A stretch of DNA of 5,635 nt from Natronohydrobacter sp. (GTDB lineage: Bacteria > Pseudomonadota > Alphaproteobacteria > Rhodobacterales > Rhodobacteraceae): NCBI GenBank assembly GCA_007117255.1, contig SKGU01000104.1, forward strand, positions 1 through 5,635, in the 5' to 3' direction. Numbering within the stretch: position 1 is the first letter of the stretch; each line of letters opens with the position of its first letter. This document shows, piece by piece, positions 1-5,635 of the stretch. A model generated the notes under the pieces. That model made no database searches. It saw only the letters and a program-made list of their open reading frames with translations, and was not told the DNA's origin. The position numbers and the translations under genes are program-made.

Positions 1-121
1 CCGTGCCGCCTGTGGACACCAGCTCGACCTTGCGCGCGGCCAGCGCCTTGGCCAGATCGATCAGGCCCGTCTTGTCGGACACGGAAATCAGAGCGCGTTT
101 CAGCGGGGCGAGGTCAGTCAT
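1..121 (-). CDS. purH: PurH, bifunctional AICAR formyltransferase / IMP cyclohydrolase (5' end only)
   Basis: Only the first 40 codons are present; the gene continues past the left edge. The start reads MTDLAPLKRALISVSDKTGL and goes on to a VELVSTGGT segment. This is the characteristic beginning of the MGS-like (IMP cyclohydrolase) domain of PurH: the R-A-L-I-S-V-S-D-K-T-G block and the S-T-G-G-T loop are conserved in the family. In the family, PurH is a cytosolic enzyme for the last two steps of purine synthesis: formylation of AICAR using 10-formyl-THF, then ring closure to IMP. The ATG at 121 is supported by an AAGGAAA Shine-Dalgarno element (126-132 on this strand) a few bases upstream. 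The gene follows the heparinase-like gene after a 33-bp gap on the same strand, so co-transcription is plausible. The catalytic C-terminal domains cannot be assessed. Confidence 0.95.
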   Translation of the reverse strand, partial: MTDLAPLKRALISVSDKTGLIDLAKALAARKVELVSTGGT

Positions 122-154
122 GGCGTTTCCTTGGTTCAGCTCTTGCAGACGGGT

Positions 155-1900
155 TTACAGCCGGGGCACGGCGAGCGGGTTGTCCTCGACCAGATCGCGC
201 AAGGCCGTGGGCGTATCTTGTGCCTTGGCCATGCTCCAGTTGATCTGCGTCGTATAGCCAGCGGCGCGCAAGGACAACACGATCTGTTGCGTCGGCCGTG
301 GCTTAAGGCGGCCTTTTTCCAGATAGACCGAAGGCAAAAGCTCGAGCATCCGCCCATCAGCCCGGAATACCCAGATTTCGCCTGATCGCAGCGCAATTGA
401 TACGGCCGTGCCATTCATGTCCAGCGAAGGTTCGGCTTCAGGGTGCAGGTGGAACCGCAATGCGAAAGGCAAGCCTGCGCCGCCCATACGGCCCATCACC
501 TGATCAAAACGCTGCCGTTCGGCTTTGGTCGTTGCGACCAGCGTATCGCCACCTGTCAGAACGCGCCCATCCGCCGACAGGTCAAGATAACGCAGATGTT
601 CCAGACCGTGACTGGATGTGTAGCCATCATGTGACAGCGCAGCAGCGCGCGCATGGGGCGCATGGCGGAATTCCACGCCCACATGGCGCGGCCCGTCGGC
701 AAGTGCCAGCCGGGTCTTGGCTGTTGCCGCAAAGCGCGACGAGGAATATCCCTCAAAGGCCAGCGAAGAATGCGAAGCCGTCGCACGGCTGGCGCGGTGC
801 CAGTCCGGTCCGAAACTGCGCCCGTCCCCGCTAGACACAATCACCGGACGACGGTTTGAAGTCAGCTCAAACGCAAGCGTTGATGCATGCGCGCGCCCGG
901 CAGCCGCCTGCATCGGTGGCGCCGCGGCATCGATAATCACTGTGCAGCGCCCGGCAGCCAGGCGCGCAAAACCCATGGCCATGTCAGGCGCAGGCCCCAG
1001 GCTGCTTGGGCTGAGCCTGTCATGAATAGCCAGCGCATTGGCAAGCACACCTTCAGCGCCACGCCCTCCCCCGTGGAACCGCGCAAGCCCACCATCAGCA
1101 TGGCGCAACACCCGCAACGCCGTGGCGATCTTGTCAAGATGATCCAGCAGCGCGGGCGGAGAAGGCAAGCCGGCGTCTTCAAGGGCCTGCGCCGCCCAAG
1201 AGAGCAGTTCGAACACCTGCAACAAGTCTTCGGGGTTGCGCGATCGCAGTCCGCCATCAGGTTGCACCACTGCCTTGACACACTCGACCAGATGCCGCGC
1301 GCCCCAGCTTACATTGCCTGCGAGCCCTTCAAGCGACAGGGACGCGTAAAGAAGGCCCACTTGCGCCTCGATCCGTGGAAGACCTGCGCTGGCGCGGGAC
1401 GCACGGCGGGCAAGGTAATCAGCATGTAATGCAATGCTGTGCAAGAACCGCTCCTGATCCGGGGCCGCCAGGCCCTGCATCAGGAAAACCGCATGCGCGA
1501 TCCAGCGAATCACGCGCCGTCCGGCCAAGTCCGGCACCCAGCCCGGCCCTGCCCCCCGACCGAAGCGCGCGATCCAGTCCATCACACCCGATTGCGCGAG
1601 TTTGCGTGCCTCAAGGTCGCCCACAGCCGCGAGATGGTCGAGCCAGTCAAACCCGTGCAGCGCATCGACCGCATCTGGCGTGCGCGCAGAAAACGGTACC
1701 TTACCCGGAGATTCAATCAATTCGCCTGACAGCAGGAAGTTGCCCGCAATCATCTGCCGCCCTCGCGCGTATTGCCCAATCATGCGCGGTTCAGGGGTCG
1801 AAATCAGAGCAGACTGCCCCAGACGACCCGCACGCCAGCGCACCAAGGCGCGGTCGGTCAGCCGGACAGGGGTTGTCCCAGTTAGGCTTGGCGCGGTCAC
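155..1900 (-). CDS. Heparinase II/III family protein
   Basis: With the start chosen here the protein is 581 residues. The N-terminal half is rich in alpha-helical segments, with GFDWLDHLAAVGD at about 83-95 and RFGRGAGPGW at about 112-121, as expected for the toroid domain of heparinase II/III-like proteins. The C-terminal half is beta-rich and carries AHASTLAFE (about 337-345), RATASHSSL (about 372-380) and RFHLHPEAE (about 482-490), which resemble conserved histidine-containing blocks of the family. Characterised members are polysaccharide lyases, but this Rhodobacterales form has no obvious signal peptide and its substrate is unknown. The GTG at 1900 is chosen because a GAAGGG element lies about 10 bases upstream. 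A GTG at 1927 (590 residues) is in frame, but it has no ribosome binding site and lies inside an inverted repeat. The gene sits between rsmB and purH on the same strand. Family call firm, activity not. Confidence 0.85.
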   Translation of the reverse strand: MTAPSLTGTTPVRLTDRALVRWRAGRLGQSALISTPEPRMIGQYARGRQMIAGNFLLSGELIESPGKVPFSARTPDAVDALHGFDWLDHLAAVGDLEARKLAQSGVMDWIARFGRGAGPGWVPDLAGRRVIRWIAHAVFLMQGLAAPDQERFLHSIALHADYLARRASRASAGLPRIEAQVGLLYASLSLEGLAGNVSWGARHLVECVKAVVQPDGGLRSRNPEDLLQVFELLSWAAQALEDAGLPSPPALLDHLDKIATALRVLRHADGGLARFHGGGRGAEGVLANALAIHDRLSPSSLGPAPDMAMGFARLAAGRCTVIIDAAAPPMQAAAGRAHASTLAFELTSNRRPVIVSSGDGRSFGPDWHRASRATASHSSLAFEGYSSSRFAATAKTRLALADGPRHVGVEFRHAPHARAAALSHDGYTSSHGLEHLRYLDLSADGRVLTGGDTLVATTKAERQRFDQVMGRMGGAGLPFALRFHLHPEAEPSLDMNGTAVSIALRSGEIWVFRADGRMLELLPSVYLEKGRLKPRPTQQIVLSLRAAGYTTQINWSMAKAQDTPTALRDLVEDNPLAVPRL

Positions 1901-1925
1901 GATGGCAGGGCCCTTCGCTTGGAAC

Positions 1926-1950
1926 ACGACCGCGCGGATATAGCGGTCGT
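1926..1950. repeat. 8-bp perfect inverted repeat at the 5' end of the heparinase-like gene
   Basis: ACGACCGC (1926-1933) and GCGGTCGT (1943-1950) form a perfect 8-bp stem with a 9-base loop. On the minus strand the stem covers the upstream GTG (1925-1927) and ends about 25 bases before the preferred GTG at 1900. On the plus strand it is followed by CG and five T residues (1953-1957), so it resembles an intrinsic terminator for antisense transcription. No plus-strand gene is present to need one. Confidence 0.5.
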
Positions 1951-1972
1951 CGTTTTTGGCATACGCATATAT

Positions 1973-2008
1973 GGGCGTTCGAGCAAGTCAGTGCCTGTCG
2001 CAACGCCC
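1973..2008. repeat. Inverted repeat in the rsmB - heparinase spacer
   Basis: GGGCGTT (1973-1979) pairs with AACGCCC (2002-2008). The stem extends inward by CGA/TCG (1980-1982 with 1998-2000) across a one-base bulge. It begins 14 bases after the rsmB stop codon on the minus strand. No U-run follows, so its role as a terminator or transcript-stabilising hairpin is uncertain. Confidence 0.4.
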
Positions 2009-2021
2009 CAGCGCGCGGCGC

Positions 2022-3296
2022 TCAGGCCACATGTTGCAAAGCGGCGATGAAAAACCCGTCCATTCCGCCTTGATCGGCCCAGAAATCTGGCCGTGTACGC
2101 AGACCACCGTTCTTGCTCTGTGCCTCTGGCGGCAGTCCTGGAATAGCGCTCGGCAACAGGCGCACAGCGTATTTTTGCAACGCAGCGGCGATCTGATCCT
2201 CACCTTCCGAGGGCAAGAGCGAGCAGGTGCAGTAAACCACGCGTCCACCGGGGCGCAAAAGCCCATGTGCCGGATCCAGAACGCGGTCCAGCAGCAGCGA
2301 TTGCAGCTTTTGCAACGCCTTGACCTCATCACGCGTGCGGATAAGTGGCAACTCAGGGTGACGCCGGATTGTACCCGTCGCGGAACATGGTGCATCCAGC
2401 AGGATCGCGTCAAAAGGCTGCTCAGGGCACCATGTCAGCGCATCTGCAACAACCAGTTCAGCGGTCAGCCCTGTGCGCGCCAGATTATCGCGCAGCCGCA
2501 CCATGCGGGCATCGGATATATCCAGCGCCGTGACCTGTGCCCCCTTGGCGGCAAGCTGCATTGTCTTGCCACCCGGCGCAGCGCACAGATCCAGCACACG
2601 CAGGCCCGCCACATCGCCCAAGAGCTGCACGGGCAAAGCTGCGGCGGCGTCCTGCACCCAGAACGCGCCCTGTGCATAGCCGGGTAAGGTTGTGATCTGA
2701 CCCGGCTCTTGCAAACGCAGGCTGCCCGTTGGCAGCATGTCACCCATCAGCCCATCGGGCTGCGCGCCCTTCAAGGTCAGATCAAGCGGTGCAGGGCGCA
2801 GATGGGCGGCCTCTATGGCGGCAGTGATTTTCGCGCCATAGGCGTTTTGCAACGCGCCGCGCAGCCAGTCAGGCAAACGCGGCGCAGGGGTTGCGTCCCA
2901 ATCCACACCCTCTGCCAGCTGCCGCAACACGGCATTAACCAGTCCGGCCATGCGCGGAAATCCCGCGCGGCGCGCCAACTCAACAGCGTCATTGATCACA
3001 CCATGCGCCGGCGCGTCGAACACATGCATCTCGATCAGCGCAAGGCGCAGAACCCAATGCACGGGATCAGGCGGGGTCTTGCGCAGCGCGCGGCGCAAAT
3101 GCGCATCAGCGCGGCCCATTTGCCGGAAACCTTCAAGCGCAAGACGCTGGGCGCGCGCGCGCGCCTCAGCGGGCAACTGCGCGAGACTGGCCGGCGGACG
3201 CGCCAGCACGTCAGCCAAGCCCCGTTGCGTGGTGATCACTGCTTCAATCAGATCCAGCGCTGCGGCACGTGGCGCGAGGGAAGACGGCTCTGTCAT
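2022..3296 (-). CDS. rsmB: RsmB, 16S rRNA (cytosine-967-C5)-methyltransferase
   Basis: A 424-residue protein, about the normal length for RsmB. Residues 1 to about 130 form a NusB-like RNA-binding helical domain (HGVINDAVELAR at about 98-109, LVNAVLRQ at about 119-126). The rest is a Rossmann-type SAM-dependent methyltransferase domain: DLCAAPGGKT at 236-245 is the SAM-binding motif, ALDIS at 257-261 the acidic loop, and DAPCSATGT at 301-309 holds one catalytic cysteine (Cys304). CTCS at 356-359 holds the second (Cys358). In the family the enzyme methylates C967 of 16S rRNA in the cytoplasm. The ATG at 3296 is preferred over an in-frame ATG at 3356. The longer version adds 20 atypical residues, overlaps the divergent gene's control region and would start upstream of the predicted promoter. 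An AAGGA lies upstream of the chosen ATG but rather far away (15 bases). All key residues are present. Confidence 0.93.
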   Translation of the reverse strand: MTEPSSLAPRAAALDLIEAVITTQRGLADVLARPPASLAQLPAEARARAQRLALEGFRQMGRADAHLRRALRKTPPDPVHWVLRLALIEMHVFDAPAHGVINDAVELARRAGFPRMAGLVNAVLRQLAEGVDWDATPAPRLPDWLRGALQNAYGAKITAAIEAAHLRPAPLDLTLKGAQPDGLMGDMLPTGSLRLQEPGQITTLPGYAQGAFWVQDAAAALPVQLLGDVAGLRVLDLCAAPGGKTMQLAAKGAQVTALDISDARMVRLRDNLARTGLTAELVVADALTWCPEQPFDAILLDAPCSATGTIRRHPELPLIRTRDEVKALQKLQSLLLDRVLDPAHGLLRPGGRVVYCTCSLLPSEGEDQIAAALQKYAVRLLPSAIPGLPPEAQSKNGGLRTRPDFWADQGGMDGFFIAALQHVA

Positions 3297-3368
3297 GGGT
3301 GCGGTTTCTTGTCCTTTGGGGCTGGTGCGGTATATCAGGGCAATGGCCCAAGACAAGGGATGTACAAG
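3296..3368. promoter_or_regulatory. Divergent rsmB / SdhAF4-like promoter region with overlapping -10 elements
   Basis: The 72-bp spacer contains a sigma-70-like pair for each direction. Plus strand: TTGTCC at 3309-3314, a 16-bp gap, TATATC at 3331-3336. The transcript would start near 3343, leaving a short leader before the AAGGG at 3355. Minus strand: TTGTCT at 3351-3356, a 16-bp gap, TATACC at 3329-3334, starting near 3322, upstream of the rsmB ATG. The two -10 boxes share 3331-3334, so the polymerases would exclude one another. A small inverted repeat GGGC-AATG-GCCC lies at 3338-3349. This is read by eye from consensus only. Confidence 0.4.
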
Positions 3369-3572
3369 GTGACAGACGAGACAGACCCGATCAGCGAAGA
3401 AGAACGCCGCGCACGCCTGCCTGAAGTGGCAAGGCGCGCATTGGAAGAAGCAGATGCGCGCCGTGCCACTCAGGTTGAAACCGAGCGCCCCCTTGAACTG
3501 GGTGGCCGCAAAGGACCAGAGCCCGTGCGCTACGGCGATTGGGAGAAAAAGGGCATCGCCATCGATTTCTAA
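3369..3572 (+). CDS. DUF1674 / SdhAF4-like succinate dehydrogenase assembly factor
   Basis: A 67-residue protein. The N-terminal part is charged and helical (EEERRARLPEVARRALEEAD, about 10-29). The C-terminus carries the hallmark DUF1674 block: GGRKGPEPVRYGDWEKKG at about 45-62, ending IAIDF. The family includes the eukaryotic mitochondrial factor SDHAF4, which binds flavinylated SdhA and promotes its assembly with SdhB. A similar cytoplasmic role here is inferred from homology. Start choice: the GTG at 3369 has AAGGG at 3355-3359 with a 9-base spacing and gives the N-terminus MTDETD. The ATG at 3360 would abut that AAGGG with no spacing. If the ATG is used the protein gains three residues. 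The gene is alone on this strand, divergent from rsmB. No sdh genes are in the window. Confidence 0.88.
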   Translation: MTDETDPISEEERRARLPEVARRALEEADARRATQVETERPLELGGRKGPEPVRYGDWEKKGIAIDF

Positions 3573-3787
3573 GCATCATCGGGGTATGACGGAACACTGC
3601 TTTGCACCTGTCGCAAGCGCAACCGTCGATATCTGACCCGATTAAGCCGCATACACTTTACCGGGCACAGCGCCGTTGCCCGGTCGCACACCTTCCCTCG
3701 CATTTGCTGGATGCCATGAAGATGGGTGGCACACCATAAAGCATGGCCAATGCGGTGCCGGGTCGTCAGCGGGGGACGCCGTTTCGA
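3573..3787. other. Convergent intergenic spacer with an 8-bp perfect hairpin
   Basis: This 215-bp stretch separates the 3' ends of the SdhAF4-like gene (plus) and the MBL hydrolase gene (minus). No coding sequence or RNA gene was recognised. It contains a perfect 8-bp inverted repeat, ACCGGGCA at 3660-3667 and TGCCCGGT at 3677-3684, with a 9-base loop. No U-run follows on either strand, so it is not a canonical intrinsic terminator, but it sits where a bidirectional transcript end would be expected. Confidence 0.4.
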
Positions 3788-4624
3788 TCAGACACCTGGC
3801 TCAAGTGCGTATCCCTGCCCCTTGCGCGTGACACGGTTAAACGCCGGATGCAGGAAATGACCACCCGTGAATAACGTGCCGTCACTGGCCAACTGATCCA
3901 GCAATCGCTTGCGGGTGTCGCGCGCAGTGGCCATGTCAATGTCAAAGCTGATCCCCACGTCAGGGTCCGTCACCTGCAGCGCCGGTACATGGACGATATC
4001 GCCGACATGGATCAGGGCTTTGCCGCTGCTCTCCAGCCGCCAGCCGAAATGTCCCGGCGTATGGCCAGGCAGCGCCATGCCCGTCAGGCCCGGCGCGGCC
4101 TCTGCGCCATCGCGCAGCGTGCCCAGCCGGTCGTCGTAGGCCGTGAGCACCGCCTGTGCAAGCTTCGCCCAGTCTGCAATCCCTTCCAGCGCACCCTGAA
4201 AGTGACTGTCATCCGACCAGAAGGCGCGGTCGCCCTCAGTCACATGCAGGGTTGCATTGGGAAAGACCGCCTTGCCATCTGCCGTGATCATCCCCGCCAC
4301 ATGGTCGGGATGCAGATGCGTGGCCACAAGTGTATCTACCTGATCGGGGCGCACATCCAGTTCGGCCAGCCCCTCATGCAGATATCCACAGGACGGCCCG
4401 AACAGATCGCGCGGCCCTGCATCCGCTAGTATGACTCGTCCGCCGTGCCGGATCAGCACGGCATTGAAATTTGTCGCCATCTCTTGCGCGCCACTCTGCG
4501 CCAGCAACGCGTCAAGATGTGCACTGTCGCTTTCGGGAAACAGATCGGCAGTGAATGTCGTGGCCCCGTCGGTAATGATGCTGACTTCGGCATCGCCTAT
4601 CTTGCGGGTGACTGTGCGTGTCAT
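3788..4624 (-). CDS. MBL-fold metallo-hydrolase, OPHC2 / methyl-parathion-hydrolase-like
   Basis: An intact 278-residue metallo-beta-lactamase-fold enzyme. All expected dinuclear zinc ligands are visible: THLHPDH at 102-108 (HxHxDH: His103, His105, Asp107, His108), His188 in PGHTPGH (186-192), Asp209 in HVGD, and His256 in GGH. The NFNAVLIRHGGRVILADAG segment (52-70) and the FGP that follows resemble the OPHC2/methyl parathion hydrolase branch of COG0491. That branch includes organophosphate hydrolases and lactonases, so the substrate here is undetermined. No signal peptide is seen, which suggests a cytosolic protein, unlike the exported characterised members. The ATG at 4624 has a strong GGAGGA site (4632-4637) seven bases upstream. 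An ATG at 4639 overlaps that ribosome site and is rejected. The gene lies downstream of a decayed M48 gene and converges on the SdhAF4-like gene. Confidence 0.88.
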   Translation of the reverse strand: MTRTVTRKIGDAEVSIITDGATTFTADLFPESDSAHLDALLAQSGAQEMATNFNAVLIRHGGRVILADAGPRDLFGPSCGYLHEGLAELDVRPDQVDTLVATHLHPDHVAGMITADGKAVFPNATLHVTEGDRAFWSDDSHFQGALEGIADWAKLAQAVLTAYDDRLGTLRDGAEAAPGLTGMALPGHTPGHFGWRLESSGKALIHVGDIVHVPALQVTDPDVGISFDIDMATARDTRKRLLDQLASDGTLFTGGHFLHPAFNRVTRKGQGYALEPGV

Positions 4625-4653
4625 CGGGCGCTCCTCCATTTCGTGTCTGCTGG

Positions 4654-4691
4654 AAAACTAGCCCGACCGGGCGGCTGTGGCAATTGCCGCC
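4654..4691 (-). terminator. Possible terminator after the M48 remnant
   Basis: On the minus strand there is a GGCGGC/GCCGCC inverted repeat (4670-4691, 10-base loop), starting at the ancestral stop codon of the M48 remnant. It overlaps an alternative GCCC-GGTC-GGGC hairpin (4661-4672). That is followed by TAG and a four-T run (4654-4657). The stems are short and the U-run weak. It could be the old M48 terminator, now partly serving as the MBL gene's promoter. Confidence 0.3.
4655..4683 (-). promoter_or_regulatory. Possible promoter of the MBL hydrolase gene
   Basis: On the minus strand TTGCCA (4678-4683) is followed after 17 bp by TAGTTT (4655-4660). Initiation near 4648 would give a short leader containing the GGAGGA ribosome site. 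The -35 box is close to consensus and the -10 box is weak. The element overlaps hairpins that could instead terminate transcription arriving from the M48 remnant. Confidence 0.3.
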
Positions 4692-5204
4692 TATTGCGCG
4701 GCAGGCTGGGACAGCTTGGCCCGGATCGCTGCCCTACGTTGTTCACGGCGGAGATGCGCGCAGTCTCAGTACGGCATCGGATTGACCAGCGCATATCAAT
4801 AAGTTGCTCGAAGAGCCGGATCATGCCTTCAGGTACGAAGCCTGCGCGATGGATAGTCACGACCGTGAAGGCATCAGCTTCGACTTCATGCTCACGCGGA
4901 TAGGCCAGTTCCAAAACGGTTACTTTGCAGATTGATCGCGTCAAGGATTGGTCCGGTATCACCCCCCGGAAAACTCACCAGTGTCGCAATACCCAGCGCG
5001 GTGAATCTGCCGCCGTCTGTGGCAATGGATAACGTGGCCAATCTCATGCCTCATGACCCCGGCCACCATATCGGGATCATCGGCCAGCCGCACCAGATCA
5101 TCAGTCAGAACAATCGTGCCACATGGCATGGCAAAAGCATTCGGGCGAAATGGACCACGGCGAAATTTCAATCGAAAGGGCATAAGCGCGACTGCCTCTG
5201 TCAT
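4691..5204 (-). pseudogene. Decayed M48-family zinc metallopeptidase (frameshifted, N-terminally truncated)
   Basis: The first frame, from about 5204, gives RPNAFAMPCGTIVLTDDLV and then MRHEIGHVIHCH: the NAFALPGG block and HExxH zinc motif of M48 peptidases. It hits a stop at about 4961. A second frame continues the domain as ALGIATLVSF, GGDTGPILDAIN and LQSNR. A third gives LELAYPREHEVEADAF, containing the third zinc-ligand glutamate, and then GFVPEGMIRLFEQLID. A further frame gives EQRRAAIRAKLSQPAAQ and a TAG at 4691-4693, matching the usual C-terminal tail. The first shift fits loss of GC in a CGCGCG repeat near 4996-5001; the next fits an extra base in the A-run at 4913-4916; others lie around 4735-4795. 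Family members carry an N-terminal region with membrane segments, but only 108 bp separate this from the next gene. The apparent ATG at 5204 lacks a ribosome site. Glycine of the PGG block is replaced (PCG). Clustered sequencing errors could mimic the shifts but not the truncation. Confidence 0.82.
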
Positions 5205-5312
5205 GGAGGCACAAGATGGCGCATTGAACGGGGCTAAATCACGGCCGGGAAATTACATTCTCATGCAGATTGCCGGGATCCCCCGTATTCCCGACAAACT
5301 GAGCAGCTTATG
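5205..5312. other. Spacer between the DUF6476-like gene and the M48 remnant
   Basis: The reading frame of the first M48 segment stays open upstream to about 5252 on the minus strand, where TAA (5253-5255) closes it. It has no convincing start with a ribosome site. A weak stem CGGGA/TCCCG (about 5274-5300, minus strand) lies just past the stop of the DUF6476-like gene and lacks a U-run. A 6-bp inverted repeat TGCCTC/GAGGCA (5193-5211) straddles the ATG at 5204. Nothing else was recognised. Confidence 0.3.
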
Positions 5313-5612
5313 TCAATATCCGGCGATCTCGATGCGGTGGTGCAGCGCCCCGCTCACGCGGTCAAACAGCAAGATTTCGTCGTCGCGCGTCATCACCACA
5401 ACCCACCGAGTGGCAAGAGTGACGGCATCTACATCTGTGCCATCAGGAAGAGTGATCTGGTCGGGCAGGCTCAGCGGCGCAGGCACCATCCCCAGACGGG
5501 TGACAAGCAGGCCAATCAGCACTATGAGGCCCACAATCATCACGCTTGTCAGCACCACAACCAGCCGCTTGATGAAGCGCAGGTCGGGCGGCAAGTCAGG
5601 AGGCATGGACAT
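5313..5612 (-). CDS. DUF6476-like small single-pass membrane protein
   Basis: A 99-residue protein. A short proline-rich cytoplasmic N-terminus (PPDLPPDLRFIKRL, about 4-17) leads into one strongly hydrophobic segment at about 17-39 (VVVLTSVMIVGLIVLIGLLV). A roughly 60-residue soluble domain follows with ITLPDGTDVDAVTL (52-65), WVVVMTRDDEILLFD (70-84) and a short beta-like end. This matches the layout of the uncharacterised DUF6476 proteins of Rhodobacterales, recognised from memory; function is unknown. The ATG at 5612 has AAAGG about 10 bases upstream; an ATG at 5606 is a near alternative. A TGA at 5627-5629 on this strand may be the stop of an upstream gene mostly beyond the right edge, suggesting an operon, but too little is visible to identify it. 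The tail is likely periplasmic by the positive-inside rule (R/K residues before the segment). Confidence 0.75.
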   Translation of the reverse strand: MSMPPDLPPDLRFIKRLVVVLTSVMIVGLIVLIGLLVTRLGMVPAPLSLPDQITLPDGTDVDAVTLATRWVVVMTRDDEILLFDRVSGALHHRIEIAGY

Positions 5613-5635
5613 GACGCAGGCGCCTTTCACTGAAA

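Noticed and set aside
1375..2687. Long plus-strand open frames (1375-2073 and 1956-2687) opposite the heparinase-like gene and rsmB
   Set aside because: Their translations are low-complexity, rich in R, Q, A, P and C, with no recognisable domain. They lie antisense to well-supported genes, as is common in high-GC DNA.
3297..3356. A longer RsmB starting at 3356
   Set aside because: The added 20 residues are atypical and the start would lie upstream of the predicted rsmB promoter.
2709..3368. A 5' extension of the SdhAF4-like frame back to 2709
   Set aside because: The extension is antisense to rsmB and has no family similarity. The DUF1674 protein has its own ribosome binding site at 3355-3359 and normal family length from 3369.
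3719..3739. A tiny open frame in the convergent spacer (ATG AAG ATG, ending TAA within a few codons)
   Set aside because: It is only a handful of codons, with no ribosome site and no similarity to known leader peptides.
4445..4903. Plus-strand frame of 152 codons overlapping the MBL 5' end and the M48 remnant
   Set aside because: It has no recognisable motif, and the minus strand carries clear M48 and MBL motifs throughout.
4621..4962. An intact 113-residue minus-strand protein
   Set aside because: Only its EHEVEADAF to FEQLID part is meaningful, as an internal M48 segment. Its start is inside the peptidase domain and its end reads out of frame past the true M48 tail.

Overview
This is a high-GC window (roughly 60% by eye) whose gene content, protein sequences and gene order fit an alphaproteobacterium of the Rhodobacterales/Rhodobacteraceae. 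The main clues are the rsmB - heparinase II/III-like - purH run, a DUF1674 (SdhAF4-like) gene divergent from rsmB, and a small DUF6476-type membrane protein. No tRNA, rRNA, CRISPR array, insertion sequence or phage gene was seen.

Layout. On the minus strand, from right to left, the window reads: a DUF6476-like single-pass membrane protein (5313-5612); the decayed remnant of an M48-family zinc metallopeptidase gene (about 4691-5204); and an intact MBL-fold metallo-hydrolase (3788-4624) with its own strong ribosome binding site. A 215-bp convergent spacer (3573-3787) follows. Next comes the only plus-strand gene, a 67-residue DUF1674/SdhAF4-like protein (3369-3572). It faces away from rsmB (2022-3296, minus) across a 72-bp spacer that seems to hold two overlapping, oppositely oriented promoters. 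Downstream of rsmB on the minus strand lie a heparinase II/III-like protein (155-1900) and the 5' end of purH (1-121, running off the left edge).

How the genes work together. rsmB (16S rRNA m5C967 methylation), the heparinase-like gene and purH (last two steps of IMP synthesis) are co-directional with short spacers and may be co-transcribed. No biochemical link among them is obvious. The SdhAF4-like protein probably helps assemble succinate dehydrogenase. The MBL hydrolase has a complete zinc site but its substrate cannot be told from sequence.

The most notable non-routine feature is the M48 remnant. Its zinc motif and C-terminal tail are still readable, but they are spread over several frames, and the usual N-terminal half is missing. 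I found no convincing undescribed biological system here. The second-look items are the pseudogene, the mirror-image divergent promoters, and inverted repeats around the start of the heparinase-like gene.
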